From NCBI GenBank assembly GCA_964386795.1, contig CAYLUE010000042.1:1-13876 (forward strand): a stretch of 13,876 nucleotides of DNA, given 5' to 3'. Shown here one piece after another: positions 1-7,428 of the stretch. Positions within the stretch are counted from its first letter, which is position 1. Each line of letters starts with the position of its first letter. This DNA is from TMED108 sp964386795 (GTDB lineage Bacteria > Fidelibacterota > Marinisomatia > Marinisomatales > TCS55). The position numbers and the translations under genes are program-made. The notes under the pieces were generated by a model. The model was not told where the DNA came from. It searched no databases and saw only the letters and a program-made list of their open reading frames with translations.

Positions 1-1200
1 CCAGATTTATCTTTTCACCCATCAACTTTTTATGGACTGGATGTGCTTGAGCAGATGGATTTCAAGCCTCTCTATGGAAAATCGATCGGAATTTTTACAA
101 ACCAAACTGCTGTAAATCGGAAAGGAAATCACCTTCTTGACTTACTTAAAAATCATCCCAAGATTAAAGTTGAAATAATATTTACACCTCAATATGGATT
201 ATTTACTCACCAAGACAAACGCTTCAAGATGAAAGAAGGTGAAAAATATGATCCAGACCATAATGCAAGAATCGTAGAAGTGTTTGGAAGAAATATGAAG
301 CCTCCAGCTTGGTCGGTAAGGGATTTAGATTTAATCCTGATTGATATTCAAGATACTGGCGTACGCTTTTCGACATATATATCAACCATGACCAAAATTT
401 TAGAAGTTGCGAGCGAATGGAGCATTCCAGTAATTGTTCTTGATCGACCTAATCCTTTAAGAGGTGACCGTGTTGATGGACCTGTAATTCGGCCAAAATT
501 TCAATCATTTGAAGGTTATCATATTATCCCTATAAGACATGGACTGACAATTGGTGAATTAGCAATTATGGCAAACGAGATGGGCTGGATCAAAGATCTG
601 AAAAGAGCAAATTTAACTATTATACCAATGGCCAATTGGAAAAGGTCTCAGTGGCTAGATAGCTCTGAACATCCTTGGATAAATCCCCACCCCACTATTA
701 AATCGATTCGAACAAATTTATCATTTACAGGATTTGGTTTGTTGGAAGGAACGAATTTGAATGATGGTAAAGGTACAGAAAGGCCATATTTGAGAGCTGG
801 AGCTCCTTGGCTATCTGGCTATCATCTTGCAGATAAATTATCACAATTAAATTTACCAGGTATAAAGATTGTTCCTGTGGAATATGTACCCAGAATGAAA
901 CAAACTGATCAATCACCACCAATGCATCTAAATGAACTTTGTAGCGGAGTGGATATTGAAATTATTGATCCAAATCTTTATGATCCACTTGCCACTGCAA
1001 CATCAATCATCATTTTAGCAAATCAACTTTACCCTAGGGAATTTAAATGGGCAGAGTTTAATCGAATTGATATGTTGTATGGCCATAGTCAATTAAGGGT
1101 TTTTACAGCACAAGGAAAGCCCGCAAATTATTTACCCCCATTGTGGTTAAAAGATGTCATTAAATTCAATCAATTCCGCCAACGTTTTTTGATTTATTAA
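1..1200 (+). CDS. NamZ/DUF1343-family exo-beta-N-acetylmuramidase homologue, 5' partial
   Basis: The family (GH171, founded by B. subtilis NamZ) removes terminal MurNAc from peptidoglycan fragments outside the cytoplasm. The frame is open to the left edge, and the residues before the first possible start (GTG at 43) read GLD-VLEQ, which is already the usual start of the domain. The true start and any signal peptide therefore lie upstream of the window. Numbering from codon 43, family landmarks are DIQDTGVRFSTYISTM (101-116), LDRPNP (133-138), HGLTIGELA (166-174), EGTNLNDGKGT (235-245), GAPW (253-256) and a C-terminus ending in LIY. The usual PEHG motif reads PQYG (49-52), and the usual W..PSPN stretch reads WINPHPT (212-218), so the catalytic site may be altered. 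Family membership is firm, but activity is uncertain. The next gene starts 7 bp downstream, suggesting co-transcription. Confidence 0.9.
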   Translation, partial: PDLSFHPSTFYGLDVLEQMDFKPLYGKSIGIFTNQTAVNRKGNHLLDLLKNHPKIKVEIIFTPQYGLFTHQDKRFKMKEGEKYDPDHNARIVEVFGRNMKPPAWSVRDLDLILIDIQDTGVRFSTYISTMTKILEVASEWSIPVIVLDRPNPLRGDRVDGPVIRPKFQSFEGYHIIPIRHGLTIGELAIMANEMGWIKDLKRANLTIIPMANWKRSQWLDSSEHPWINPHPTIKSIRTNLSFTGFGLLEGTNLNDGKGTERPYLRAGAPWLSGYHLADKLSQLNLPGIKIVPVEYVPRMKQTDQSPPMHLNELCSGVDIEIIDPNLYDPLATATSIIILANQLYPREFKWAEFNRIDMLYGHSQLRVFTAQGKPANYLPPLWLKDVIKFNQFRQRFLIY

Positions 1201-1207
1201 TATTTTA

Positions 1208-2347
1208 ATGAAATGTTTTTCTGTTGTTTTTCTTTTATTGATTTTATCAAATCTTTCAGCTCAAGCTCACTTTACGATTCCTCAAAATGTATGGAGAATA
1301 ACATATAATAAAGAGCATACGGTAGGCAATTGGAAAGCTGAAAAGGTATCGAATGGAATGAAGCATGTCTATCGTATTGACACTACAGCCTTTTCAATCA
1401 ATCAATACTTTAAAAGAACAATTAATCAAGATAGATTGAAAATTGAATACGGATTTACTGATAATTCAACTTTAGTATTAACTATTCCATATATTCAAAA
1501 ATTGAAAGAAAATCGTTCATGGAGTCTTACCAATGACTCTTCCTCTGTTGATCTTGATACACTGTTTAATTACTATTATCCCACACCGGTATCAAATAAT
1601 GGATTATCTGATATTACAATGGGGATAAATCTATTGATACGAGGCGTTCCAGCATGGAGGGGTGGCAAACAAAAATTTTCACTGTACACTGGATTTGATA
1701 TGGTCTTTCCATTTGCTGAGCAATTAAAAAAATATAATTCTAATAGTACCGACAAAAATGGAATTCCAAATCAATTTAAGCATCTACCGCTTGGTGAAGG
1801 ATTAACCGAGTTAAGATTAAGAGTGTTTGGTGAATTCTATAGAAAAGGATGGGGCAGATTGTTTAACATAAATTGGTCTGTTGGAATTTCTAGCTTTCAA
1901 AAAGATATAATCAATCCCCCTATATCATTTCTGTGGATTGAAAATGCAAGTGCAGACTCAATTTCAAAAACTATTGGGACTGTAGTTCGAAAAAAATCTC
2001 CACAAATAAATGGCATACTGAAAGCACAGCTAGAGCTCATTCCAAAGAGGGTTTTCTTTTCCACGGGCATTGATTGGGAAGCAAATAGTCGTGATCAATA
2101 TTATTCAAATAATCAAAAATGGAATAAATGGATGACCAGAAGGGACGGATATGATTCTCAAAAAATGCAAACATCCCAATTTGTTAAGTTGAATTTATTT
2201 AATTTGGACCCATTTTTAGCAATTGGACCCGTTCCTTTTGAGCTGGAAATTGGAGCACAATGGTTTATGCCTTACCCGTTAACATATCATAGCTATGGAA
2301 ACCTATCTTCTTGGGTGCAGATTAGTACTTACTTTCAAGCTTGGTAA
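1208..2347 (+). CDS. Predicted outer-membrane beta-barrel protein
   Basis: A 379-residue exported protein with no assigned function. Residues 1-20 form a signal peptide: M-K, a hydrophobic core (VVFLLLILS), then SAQA before the likely cleavage site. The rest is made of short amphipathic, aromatic-rich strands, such as the stretch around IEYGFTDNSTLVLTIPY and GLSDITMGINLLI. The second is reminiscent of the MetA-pathway/DUF3187-like barrel proteins. The chain ends in an aromatic residue (FQAW), as outer-membrane barrels usually do. I infer an outer-membrane channel or structural barrel and cannot name a substrate. It starts 7 bp after the muramidase homologue and ends 15 bp before the MFS permease, so it is probably in the same transcript. 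A secreted non-barrel beta protein is the main alternative. Confidence 0.8.
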   Translation: MKCFSVVFLLLILSNLSAQAHFTIPQNVWRITYNKEHTVGNWKAEKVSNGMKHVYRIDTTAFSINQYFKRTINQDRLKIEYGFTDNSTLVLTIPYIQKLKENRSWSLTNDSSSVDLDTLFNYYYPTPVSNNGLSDITMGINLLIRGVPAWRGGKQKFSLYTGFDMVFPFAEQLKKYNSNSTDKNGIPNQFKHLPLGEGLTELRLRVFGEFYRKGWGRLFNINWSVGISSFQKDIINPPISFLWIENASADSISKTIGTVVRKKSPQINGILKAQLELIPKRVFFSTGIDWEANSRDQYYSNNQKWNKWMTRRDGYDSQKMQTSQFVKLNLFNLDPFLAIGPVPFELEIGAQWFMPYPLTYHSYGNLSSWVQISTYFQAW

Positions 2348-2362
2348 ATTGGATAGATAGAG

Positions 2363-3631
2363 ATGCTTGATAACAAAAAAGAAATATTATCATGGTCATT
2401 ATATGATTGGGCAAATAGCGCCTTTTCAACAACAGTCATGGCTGGTTTTTTCCCCATTTTTTTTAAACAATATTGGTCTACTGCATCTGAGGTTACTGTC
2501 AGTACATGGTATTTGGGTTTAGCAAATTCTACCGCATCTATTCTAGTTGCTGCGCTCGCTCCTTTTCTTGGGGCGATTGCAGATAAAGCATCGGTAAAAA
2601 AGAAACTCTTAATATTTTTTGCATTCTTAGGATTTATCAGCACCGGTGCGCTTTCGATTGTCAATCAAGGACAGTGGCAAGTTGCAGTCGTTTTTTATAT
2701 TGCAGCCTCTATCGGTTTTATGTCTGCAAATATTTTTTATGATTCACTCCTTCCTAGCGTAGCCCCTAAAGACAAAAGAGATTTTGTATCATCGCTAGCT
2801 TATGCTTTAGGATATATTGGAGGCGGTTTATTATTCCTTATTAATGTTCTGATGTATCTAAAACCTGAGGTTTTTGGTATTTCTGATGCTCCAACTGCAA
2901 TAAAATTATCCTTTTTGACAGTAGCTATATGGTGGGCAGTATTTTCTATTCCGATAATGCTTTTTGTTAAAGAACCAACAACAACAAATGATATCGGAAT
3001 TATTAATTCAATAAAATCAGGATGGAGCCAGTTAACCTCTACAATATCTAAGGTCAAAAAGTATAAAGTTGTAACCACATTCTTAATTGCCTATTGGCTA
3101 TATATTGATGGGGTAGATACAGTTGTCAGAATGTCTGTTGATTATGGCACAAGCTTAGGTTTTTCAACATCCGCATTGATTACAGCTTTATTGATGGTTC
3201 AGTTCATAGCATTTCCTGCAACATTGATCTATAATTGGTTTGCATCAAGAATCGGAATAAAACGAGGGATTTTCATCGGCATAGTAGGCTACACAGTAAT
3301 TTCAATTTTTGCTTCATTGGTTTCAAAAGAATGGCATTTCTATGCTATTGCGGTTATGATAGCGTGTTTTCAGGGTGGAATTCAAGCTTTAAGTCGTTCA
3401 TTGTACTCAAGAATTATACCCAAATCAAACTCTGCAGAATTTTTTGGTTTTTATAATATGTTTGGGAAGTTTGCTGCAATTGTCGGACCTCCTTTGGTGG
3501 GGTATGTTGGCATGGTAACGGGCAATCCAAGATTAGGAATATTTTCAGTGATTGTATTATTCATTTTGGGTGGTTTTATGTTACTTAAAGTGGATGTGGA
3601 AGAAGGAGAGAGGATAGCACAATCAGAATAG
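2363..3631 (+). CDS. MFS transporter of the UMF1 / Atg22-like family
   Basis: A 422-residue inner-membrane permease with about 12 hydrophobic segments. Signature stretches of the UMF1 (Atg22-like, PF11700) group are present: SLYDWANSAFSTTVMAGFFP (12-31), the MFS motif-A-like GAIADKASVKKK (70-81) after the second helix, DGVDTV (249-254), GGIQALSRSLYSRIIP (338-353), and FFGFYNMFGKFAAIVGP (360-376). A longer loop (about 203-235) divides the N- and C-terminal six-helix halves. Yeast Atg22 exports amino acids from the vacuole. Bacterial members are largely uncharacterised, so the substrate is unknown. The ATG is preceded only by a weak purine-rich stretch (GATAGAG), consistent with readthrough translation from the gene 15 bp upstream. 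The position after a cell-wall hydrolase and a barrel makes uptake of a hydrolysis product conceivable, but this is only an inference. Confidence 0.9.
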   Translation: MLDNKKEILSWSLYDWANSAFSTTVMAGFFPIFFKQYWSTASEVTVSTWYLGLANSTASILVAALAPFLGAIADKASVKKKLLIFFAFLGFISTGALSIVNQGQWQVAVVFYIAASIGFMSANIFYDSLLPSVAPKDKRDFVSSLAYALGYIGGGLLFLINVLMYLKPEVFGISDAPTAIKLSFLTVAIWWAVFSIPIMLFVKEPTTTNDIGIINSIKSGWSQLTSTISKVKKYKVVTTFLIAYWLYIDGVDTVVRMSVDYGTSLGFSTSALITALLMVQFIAFPATLIYNWFASRIGIKRGIFIGIVGYTVISIFASLVSKEWHFYAIAVMIACFQGGIQALSRSLYSRIIPKSNSAEFFGFYNMFGKFAAIVGPPLVGYVGMVTGNPRLGIFSVIVLFILGGFMLLKVDVEEGERIAQSE

Positions 3632-3697
3632 CTGCTTCAAGGTTCTATTTGCAACCCTTTAAACTTTTAATCTATTTTTAGAATAAGGATTTTCAAG

Positions 3698-4096
3698 ATG
3701 TCACAATATTTAGCAAAATATTCTCAATTTGTCATGCCTGACCACATTAATGTAGTTGGAACGCTTTTCGGAGGTCAAATGATTGCATGGATTGATTTAG
3801 CTGCAGCAAAAGTGGCGCACCGTTTTCTAAAAAATACTGAAACTGATGGTGCAGTTACTCGTACTATTGAAAAAGTAGAATTTAAAGAACCCGTATTTTT
3901 AGGTGATTGGGTTAATTTTACCGCAGCAATTGTTTCTGCGGGAACTACATCAATGCATATCGAAGTGAAGGCCTACGCTGAGGGTGGAAAGTCAGACCCA
4001 AGATTGGCATGCGTAGCATCATTGGTTATGGTTTCTGTCAAAAAAGGCGATCAAGGTGATTATAGCAAACACCCTCATGGTAAAGCAATTAAATAG
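3698..4096 (+). CDS. Hotdog-fold acyl-CoA thioesterase (YciA/ACOT-like)
   Basis: A 132-residue cytoplasmic protein with a single hotdog domain of typical length, predicted to hydrolyse acyl-CoA to free acid and CoA. Family landmarks are HINVVGTLFGGQMIAWID (16-33), with N18 and D33 matching the catalytic Asn/Asp positions, then VTRTIEKVEFKEPVFLGDWV (53-72) and GTTSMHIEV (82-90). The chain-length specificity cannot be read from the sequence. The ATG has an AAGGA about 10 nt upstream (3686-3690). A 66-bp gap separates it from the MFS gene, so it may have its own promoter; TTGCAA at 3649 with TATTTT at 3673 is only a weak candidate. Its 3' end overlaps the next gene, linking it to the acs transcript and hence to acetyl-/acyl-CoA metabolism. 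Confidence 0.92.
   Translation: MSQYLAKYSQFVMPDHINVVGTLFGGQMIAWIDLAAAKVAHRFLKNTETDGAVTRTIEKVEFKEPVFLGDWVNFTAAIVSAGTTSMHIEVKAYAEGGKSDPRLACVASLVMVSVKKGDQGDYSKHPHGKAIK
4044..4047 (+). promoter_or_regulatory. Shine-Dalgarno supporting the GTG start at 4056
   Basis: AAGG lies 8 nt before the GTG at 4056, inside the 3' end of the thioesterase gene. No comparable motif sits at proper distance from the in-frame ATG at 4077. This favours the GTG start, although signal-peptide geometry fits either. Confidence 0.4.
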
Positions 4097-5015
4097 CCTC
4101 CTAACAATAGTCATCTTTTTGAGTCTTTCTAATTCCCAGGAATTAGACTCGCTTCAGCAAAACAGTTCAAGCTCAAAGTCCGTAGAAGCAAAAATAGTAA
4201 CAATTTCAGCTAGGCTATCAGTAGGAAACTATAGCCCAACTGCGTATCGATTTACATTATTCCCAAGAAATCGCCCGTCCGAAGTATTTATTTCTCGAAT
4301 GTTTTTTCCAGATGACACTATTCAGGTAGTACTCCCTGAAAACGTACTAGATTCTAATACTCTTGGAAACATAGCAAGCTTTCAACCAATTGGTGGTGCG
4401 TACGAAACAATATACCGTTTGTTCAGTAAGTCATCCGGCACGATTGATTTAGGTGATTTTGAAATTTTACCAAAAACAGATATAATTAAATTAAACATTA
4501 TTGATGGTATAGATTTTTCTCCAGTTCCACATGCATTGGTTAATATTTTTCAATCAGGTGCCATTATATCATCAACAATAATGGACAGCATGGGATATGC
4601 TCGGTTAAGAATTCCTGTAGATAGACATAAAGAGGATCCAATTAATATTTTAATCGAAACAGAGGGAAGATATCCCTCCTGGCAAGGGTCTATTGAGGTT
4701 CCAGAGGGTATATCAAACAGAACGATACAACTATATCGATTAAATATCATTGATGGTGAAGCATTATATTCTGTTGTTAATGATCTTACTCCGTTCCGTA
4801 AAGGCCCTGAAAATGGTTCTGAAATATTATTTTTCCTTAATCAAGGCGACCAGATTGTTATAAATAAAGTAGCAGGTGATAGATTGTTTGGCAGGGTGCG
4901 TATTGACCTTTATGAGAAGCAATCTTCCAATTTTTTTCAGGGGTGGATATTGAGTAAAAATGTTAAACTGTTAGATGAAACTGTTACTGAAGAGCTGGAC
5001 GCGCAAAATGAATAA
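4056..5015 (+). CDS. Exported protein with carboxypeptidase-regulatory-like and SH3-like domains
   Basis: A 319-residue protein of unknown function. Numbered from the GTG at 4056, it has a signal peptide (hydrophobic core about 13-26, likely cleavage near SNSQ-E) and a Ser-rich linker (36-42). Next come an N-terminal beta-rich block (about 45-140), a domain resembling CarboxypepD_reg/Ig-like folds (about 145-228, with the VPHALVNI...MDSMGYARLRIP pattern), and a C-terminal SH3-like domain (about 236-305, with the LTPFRKGPENGSEILFFLNQ...GWILS pattern). The hexapeptide LNIIDG opens both the middle (146-151) and C-terminal (229-234) blocks. The start is ambiguous: the GTG at 4056 has AAGG 8 nt upstream, while the ATG at 4077 gives a more compact signal peptide but has no Shine-Dalgarno sequence. 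It overlaps the thioesterase gene by 41 bp (20 bp if ATG is used) and acs by 8 bp, so translation is probably coupled. It likely acts in the periplasm or at the envelope. Confidence 0.75.
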   Translation: MIIANTLMVKQLNSLLTIVIFLSLSNSQELDSLQQNSSSSKSVEAKIVTISARLSVGNYSPTAYRFTLFPRNRPSEVFISRMFFPDDTIQVVLPENVLDSNTLGNIASFQPIGGAYETIYRLFSKSSGTIDLGDFEILPKTDIIKLNIIDGIDFSPVPHALVNIFQSGAIISSTIMDSMGYARLRIPVDRHKEDPINILIETEGRYPSWQGSIEVPEGISNRTIQLYRLNIIDGEALYSVVNDLTPFRKGPENGSEILFFLNQGDQIVINKVAGDRLFGRVRIDLYEKQSSNFFQGWILSKNVKLLDETVTEELDAQNE

Positions 5016-6948
5016 TAAAAAGTATGACCCTCCCCAAAAACTATCCTCGAATGCTTACTTTAAGTCTTTAGAAGATTATTCTAAAGAATATTTATTATCC
5101 GTTAATGATAGTGATGAGTTTTGGAGTGAAAAAGCAGAGCGCTTAGATTGGTTTGAAAAATGGGAAAAGGTAAGTGATGTTGATTTTTCTACACCTGAAA
5201 TCAAGTGGTTCATTAATGGAAAGTTAAATGTCAGTTATAATTGCTTGGACCGGCATGTTAATAATGGCGATGGAGAACGCGTTGCATTTTATTGGGAAGG
5301 CAATGACCCTGATGACAAAAAAACCTTTACCTATAATCAGCTACTGATTGAGGTGAACAAATTTTCTAATGTTTTAAAAAAATTAAATGTTTCAAAGGGT
5401 GATAGAGTTTGCTTGTATATGCAAATGATCCCAGAGCTTCCGATTGCCATGTTGGCATGTGCGCGAATAGGCGCGGTACATTCTGTTGTATTTGGAGCTT
5501 TTAGTCCAGGCTCGCTGCGAGATAGAATTAATGATTCTAGATGCAAGGTGCTCATTACTCAAGATACTGGTGTGCGTGGAACTAAGCATAATATTCCTAT
5601 GAAGTCGAATGCAGATAAGGCGACCGGGCAAACTCCATCTATTGATAATGTAATTGTAGTAAGAAGGACAGGACAAGAAGTGAATATGAAAGAAGGGAGA
5701 GATTTATGGTGGCACCAGGAATGTGAAAATGTTGATTCGCATTGCGACCCTGAGCATATGGATGCCGAAGATCCGCTTTTCATTCTTTATACTTCAGGAT
5801 CCACGGGAAAGCCAAAAGGTGTCATGCATACTACTGGCGGCTATTTACTATATGCAAATTTTACTTTTAATACCATTTTTGACTATAAAAGCGATGATAT
5901 TTACTGGTGCACTGCTGATATCGGTTGGATTACTGGACATTCATATATTGTTTATGGGCCGCTATCAAATTGTGCATCCTCAGTGATATTTGAGGGCGTT
6001 CCAAATTACCCTAACTTTGGACGGTTTTGGGATATAGTTGATAAGTATAGGGTTAATTTATTTTATACTGCCCCAACAGCGCTACGCGCATTAATGAAGG
6101 AGGGTGATGATTGGGTCAAGAATCATGATTTAAGCTCTCTTAGATTATTAGGAACCGTTGGAGAGCCAATTAAAGAGCCAGAATGGGAATGGTATTACAA
6201 TTTAATTGGTGATAAGCAATGTCCTATAGTAGATACGTGGTGGCAAACCGAGACGGGCGGTATTATGATTTCACCATTACCAGGCGCAACTCCTACCAAG
6301 CCGGGATCTGCGACACTCCCTTTTTTTGGAATCCAACCAGTTTTACTTACTGATGCAGGGGATGAGATTACAGATAATAACGCTTCTGGACTTCTTGCCA
6401 TAAAATCTTCTTGGCCAGGCCAGATGAGAACAGTGTATGGTGATCACCAGCGCTTTAAAGAGACTTACTTTTCTCAATTTGAAGGATACTATTTTACCGG
6501 TGATGGCGCGTTTAGAGATGAGGATGGTTATTATTGGATAACCGGAAGAGTTGATGATATATTGAATATTTCAGGCCATCGAATAGGTACTGCTGAAGTA
6601 GAAGGCTCAATAGGAAAAGCTGATGGAGTTGCTGAGGCAGCTGTCGTTGGCTTTGCTCATGAAATTAAGGGGCAAGGTATCTATGCTTTTGTCACGCTTA
6701 TGACAGGGATTGAACCAGATTTATCTATCGAAAAAGCAATTAGAGATAGCGTTACTAGAGAAATAGGTCCACATGCTAAACCTGATAAAATTCAATTTAC
6801 CCCTGGACTTCCCAAAACGCGTTCTGGGAAGATTATGCGGCGGATACTAAGAAATATTGCTGATAATAAACTTGATGATATGGGGGACACATCAACCTTG
6901 GCAGATCCATCTGTTGTTAATAACCTAATTGAGGGAAATATAAAATAG
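5008..6948 (+). CDS. acs: Acetyl-CoA synthetase (AMP-forming acetate--CoA ligase)
   Basis: Activates acetate with ATP and CoA to acetyl-CoA, via acetyl-AMP, in the cytoplasm. It is 646 residues, the usual family length. Landmarks are the Acs N-terminal block (WFINGKLNVSYNCLDRH, 67-83), the nucleotide-binding loop YTSGSTGKPKGVMHT (261-275), DIGWITGHSY (304-313), GTVGEPI (382-388), DTWWQTETGG (409-418), YFTGD (495-499), and the C-terminal PKTRSGK with K608. That Lys aligns with Salmonella K609, the residue controlled by acetylation. The acetate-pocket residues V310/T311/V386/W414 of Salmonella Acs map to I308/T309/V384/W412, so acetate is the expected substrate. I chose ATG 5008: an upstream in-frame ATG at 4975 has no Shine-Dalgarno and would add 11 non-family residues. 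The start overlaps the previous gene's stop by 8 bp, suggesting coupled translation. No Pat or CobB homologue is in the window. Confidence 0.97.
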   Translation: MNNKKYDPPQKLSSNAYFKSLEDYSKEYLLSVNDSDEFWSEKAERLDWFEKWEKVSDVDFSTPEIKWFINGKLNVSYNCLDRHVNNGDGERVAFYWEGNDPDDKKTFTYNQLLIEVNKFSNVLKKLNVSKGDRVCLYMQMIPELPIAMLACARIGAVHSVVFGAFSPGSLRDRINDSRCKVLITQDTGVRGTKHNIPMKSNADKATGQTPSIDNVIVVRRTGQEVNMKEGRDLWWHQECENVDSHCDPEHMDAEDPLFILYTSGSTGKPKGVMHTTGGYLLYANFTFNTIFDYKSDDIYWCTADIGWITGHSYIVYGPLSNCASSVIFEGVPNYPNFGRFWDIVDKYRVNLFYTAPTALRALMKEGDDWVKNHDLSSLRLLGTVGEPIKEPEWEWYYNLIGDKQCPIVDTWWQTETGGIMISPLPGATPTKPGSATLPFFGIQPVLLTDAGDEITDNNASGLLAIKSSWPGQMRTVYGDHQRFKETYFSQFEGYYFTGDGAFRDEDGYYWITGRVDDILNISGHRIGTAEVEGSIGKADGVAEAAVVGFAHEIKGQGIYAFVTLMTGIEPDLSIEKAIRDSVTREIGPHAKPDKIQFTPGLPKTRSGKIMRRILRNIADNKLDDMGDTSTLADPSVVNNLIEGNIK

Positions 6949-6949
6949 G

Positions 6950-7315
6950 CTAAATCCACTGATCGTTTGGCGCGGTCATTTTATTTTCCTTATCGCCAGT
7001 ATTAATTACGCCCTTAGGCTCAATCAGCATTATTTCGCATTCATTGCTAGCAAGAGGTTTATGCTCTATTCCCTTGGGAACAACTATCATTTCACCGGGT
7101 CCTAAGCTTACTTTATCATTTCTAAATTCTATTGTCAAATTACCATTTATAACGAAAAATGTTTCATCTGTATCATCATGCTTATGCCAGATGAATTCAT
7201 CTTTAACTTTAGCTAGCTTAAACTGATAATTATTCATTTCAGCAATCACTTTAGGTGACCAATGATCAGATATCTTTTCAAATTTCTCATTAATATTTAT
7301 TTTTTGTATTTTCAT
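6950..7315 (-). CDS. Single-domain cupin protein
   Basis: A 121-residue small beta-barrel protein. Cupin motif 1 is visible as WHKHDDTDETFFVINGNL (43-60), with H44, H46 and E51 as likely metal ligands. Motif 2 is PGEMIVVPKGIEHKP (73-87), giving the fourth ligand, H85. The metal-binding set is thus complete. Substrate and reaction cannot be inferred, since small cupins include isomerases, dioxygenases and binding proteins. A strong AAGGGAG (complement of about 7326-7332) lies about 10 nt before the ATG. It is monocistronic, divergent from pepA, and its stop codon is 1 bp from the acs stop on the opposite strand. Confidence 0.85.
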   Translation of the reverse strand: MKIQKININEKFEKISDHWSPKVIAEMNNYQFKLAKVKDEFIWHKHDDTDETFFVINGNLTIEFRNDKVSLGPGEMIVVPKGIEHKPLASNECEIMLIEPKGVINTGDKENKMTAPNDQWI

Positions 7316-7428
7316 AAAATAATTACTCCCTTAAAGTGATTTATCTATATCATCATTTGATTATTTTGATTAAAATCATAATTTAAGCATTACTTTTTAT
7401 ATAAAAAATTTGTTGAATAAGGATAAAA
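7316..7428. promoter_or_regulatory. Divergent cupin / pepA promoter region
   Basis: This 113-bp, very AT-rich region lies between two divergently transcribed genes and must carry promoters for both. It contains the cupin Shine-Dalgarno (complement of about 7326-7332) and the pepA AAGGA (7419-7423). TATATA/TATAAA at 7398-7405 is a possible -10 for pepA, but no good -35 stands 17 bp upstream of it. No terminator is seen. Confidence 0.6.
7366..7379. promoter_or_regulatory. Candidate FNR/CRP-family binding site
   Basis: TTGAT-TAAA-ATCAT matches the FNR consensus TTGAT-N4-ATCAA at 9 of 10 specified positions. It lies midway in the cupin/pepA divergent region, about 50 bp from each start codon. 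AT-rich background raises the chance of a coincidental match, and the regulator repertoire of this organism is unknown. Confidence 0.3.

Noticed and set aside
43..45. GTG at 43 as the true start of the first gene
   Set aside because: The frame is open to the left edge, the residues before it (GLD) already belong to the DUF1343 domain start, and no signal peptide follows it. The gene is truncated by the window.
2335..3078. Minus-strand open frames opposite the MFS gene
   Set aside because: They lie inside a clear MFS coding region, have no family resemblance and look like shadows of the real frame.
3639..3659. Hairpin AAGGTT...AACCCTT as a terminator after the MFS gene
   Set aside because: The stem is only about 6 bp with a bulged C, and no T-run follows. 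It is too weak to call.
4975..5007. ATG at 4975 as the acs start
   Set aside because: It has no Shine-Dalgarno, adds 11 residues unlike the Acs N-terminus, and lies deeper in the upstream gene. ATG 5008 gives the normal family length.
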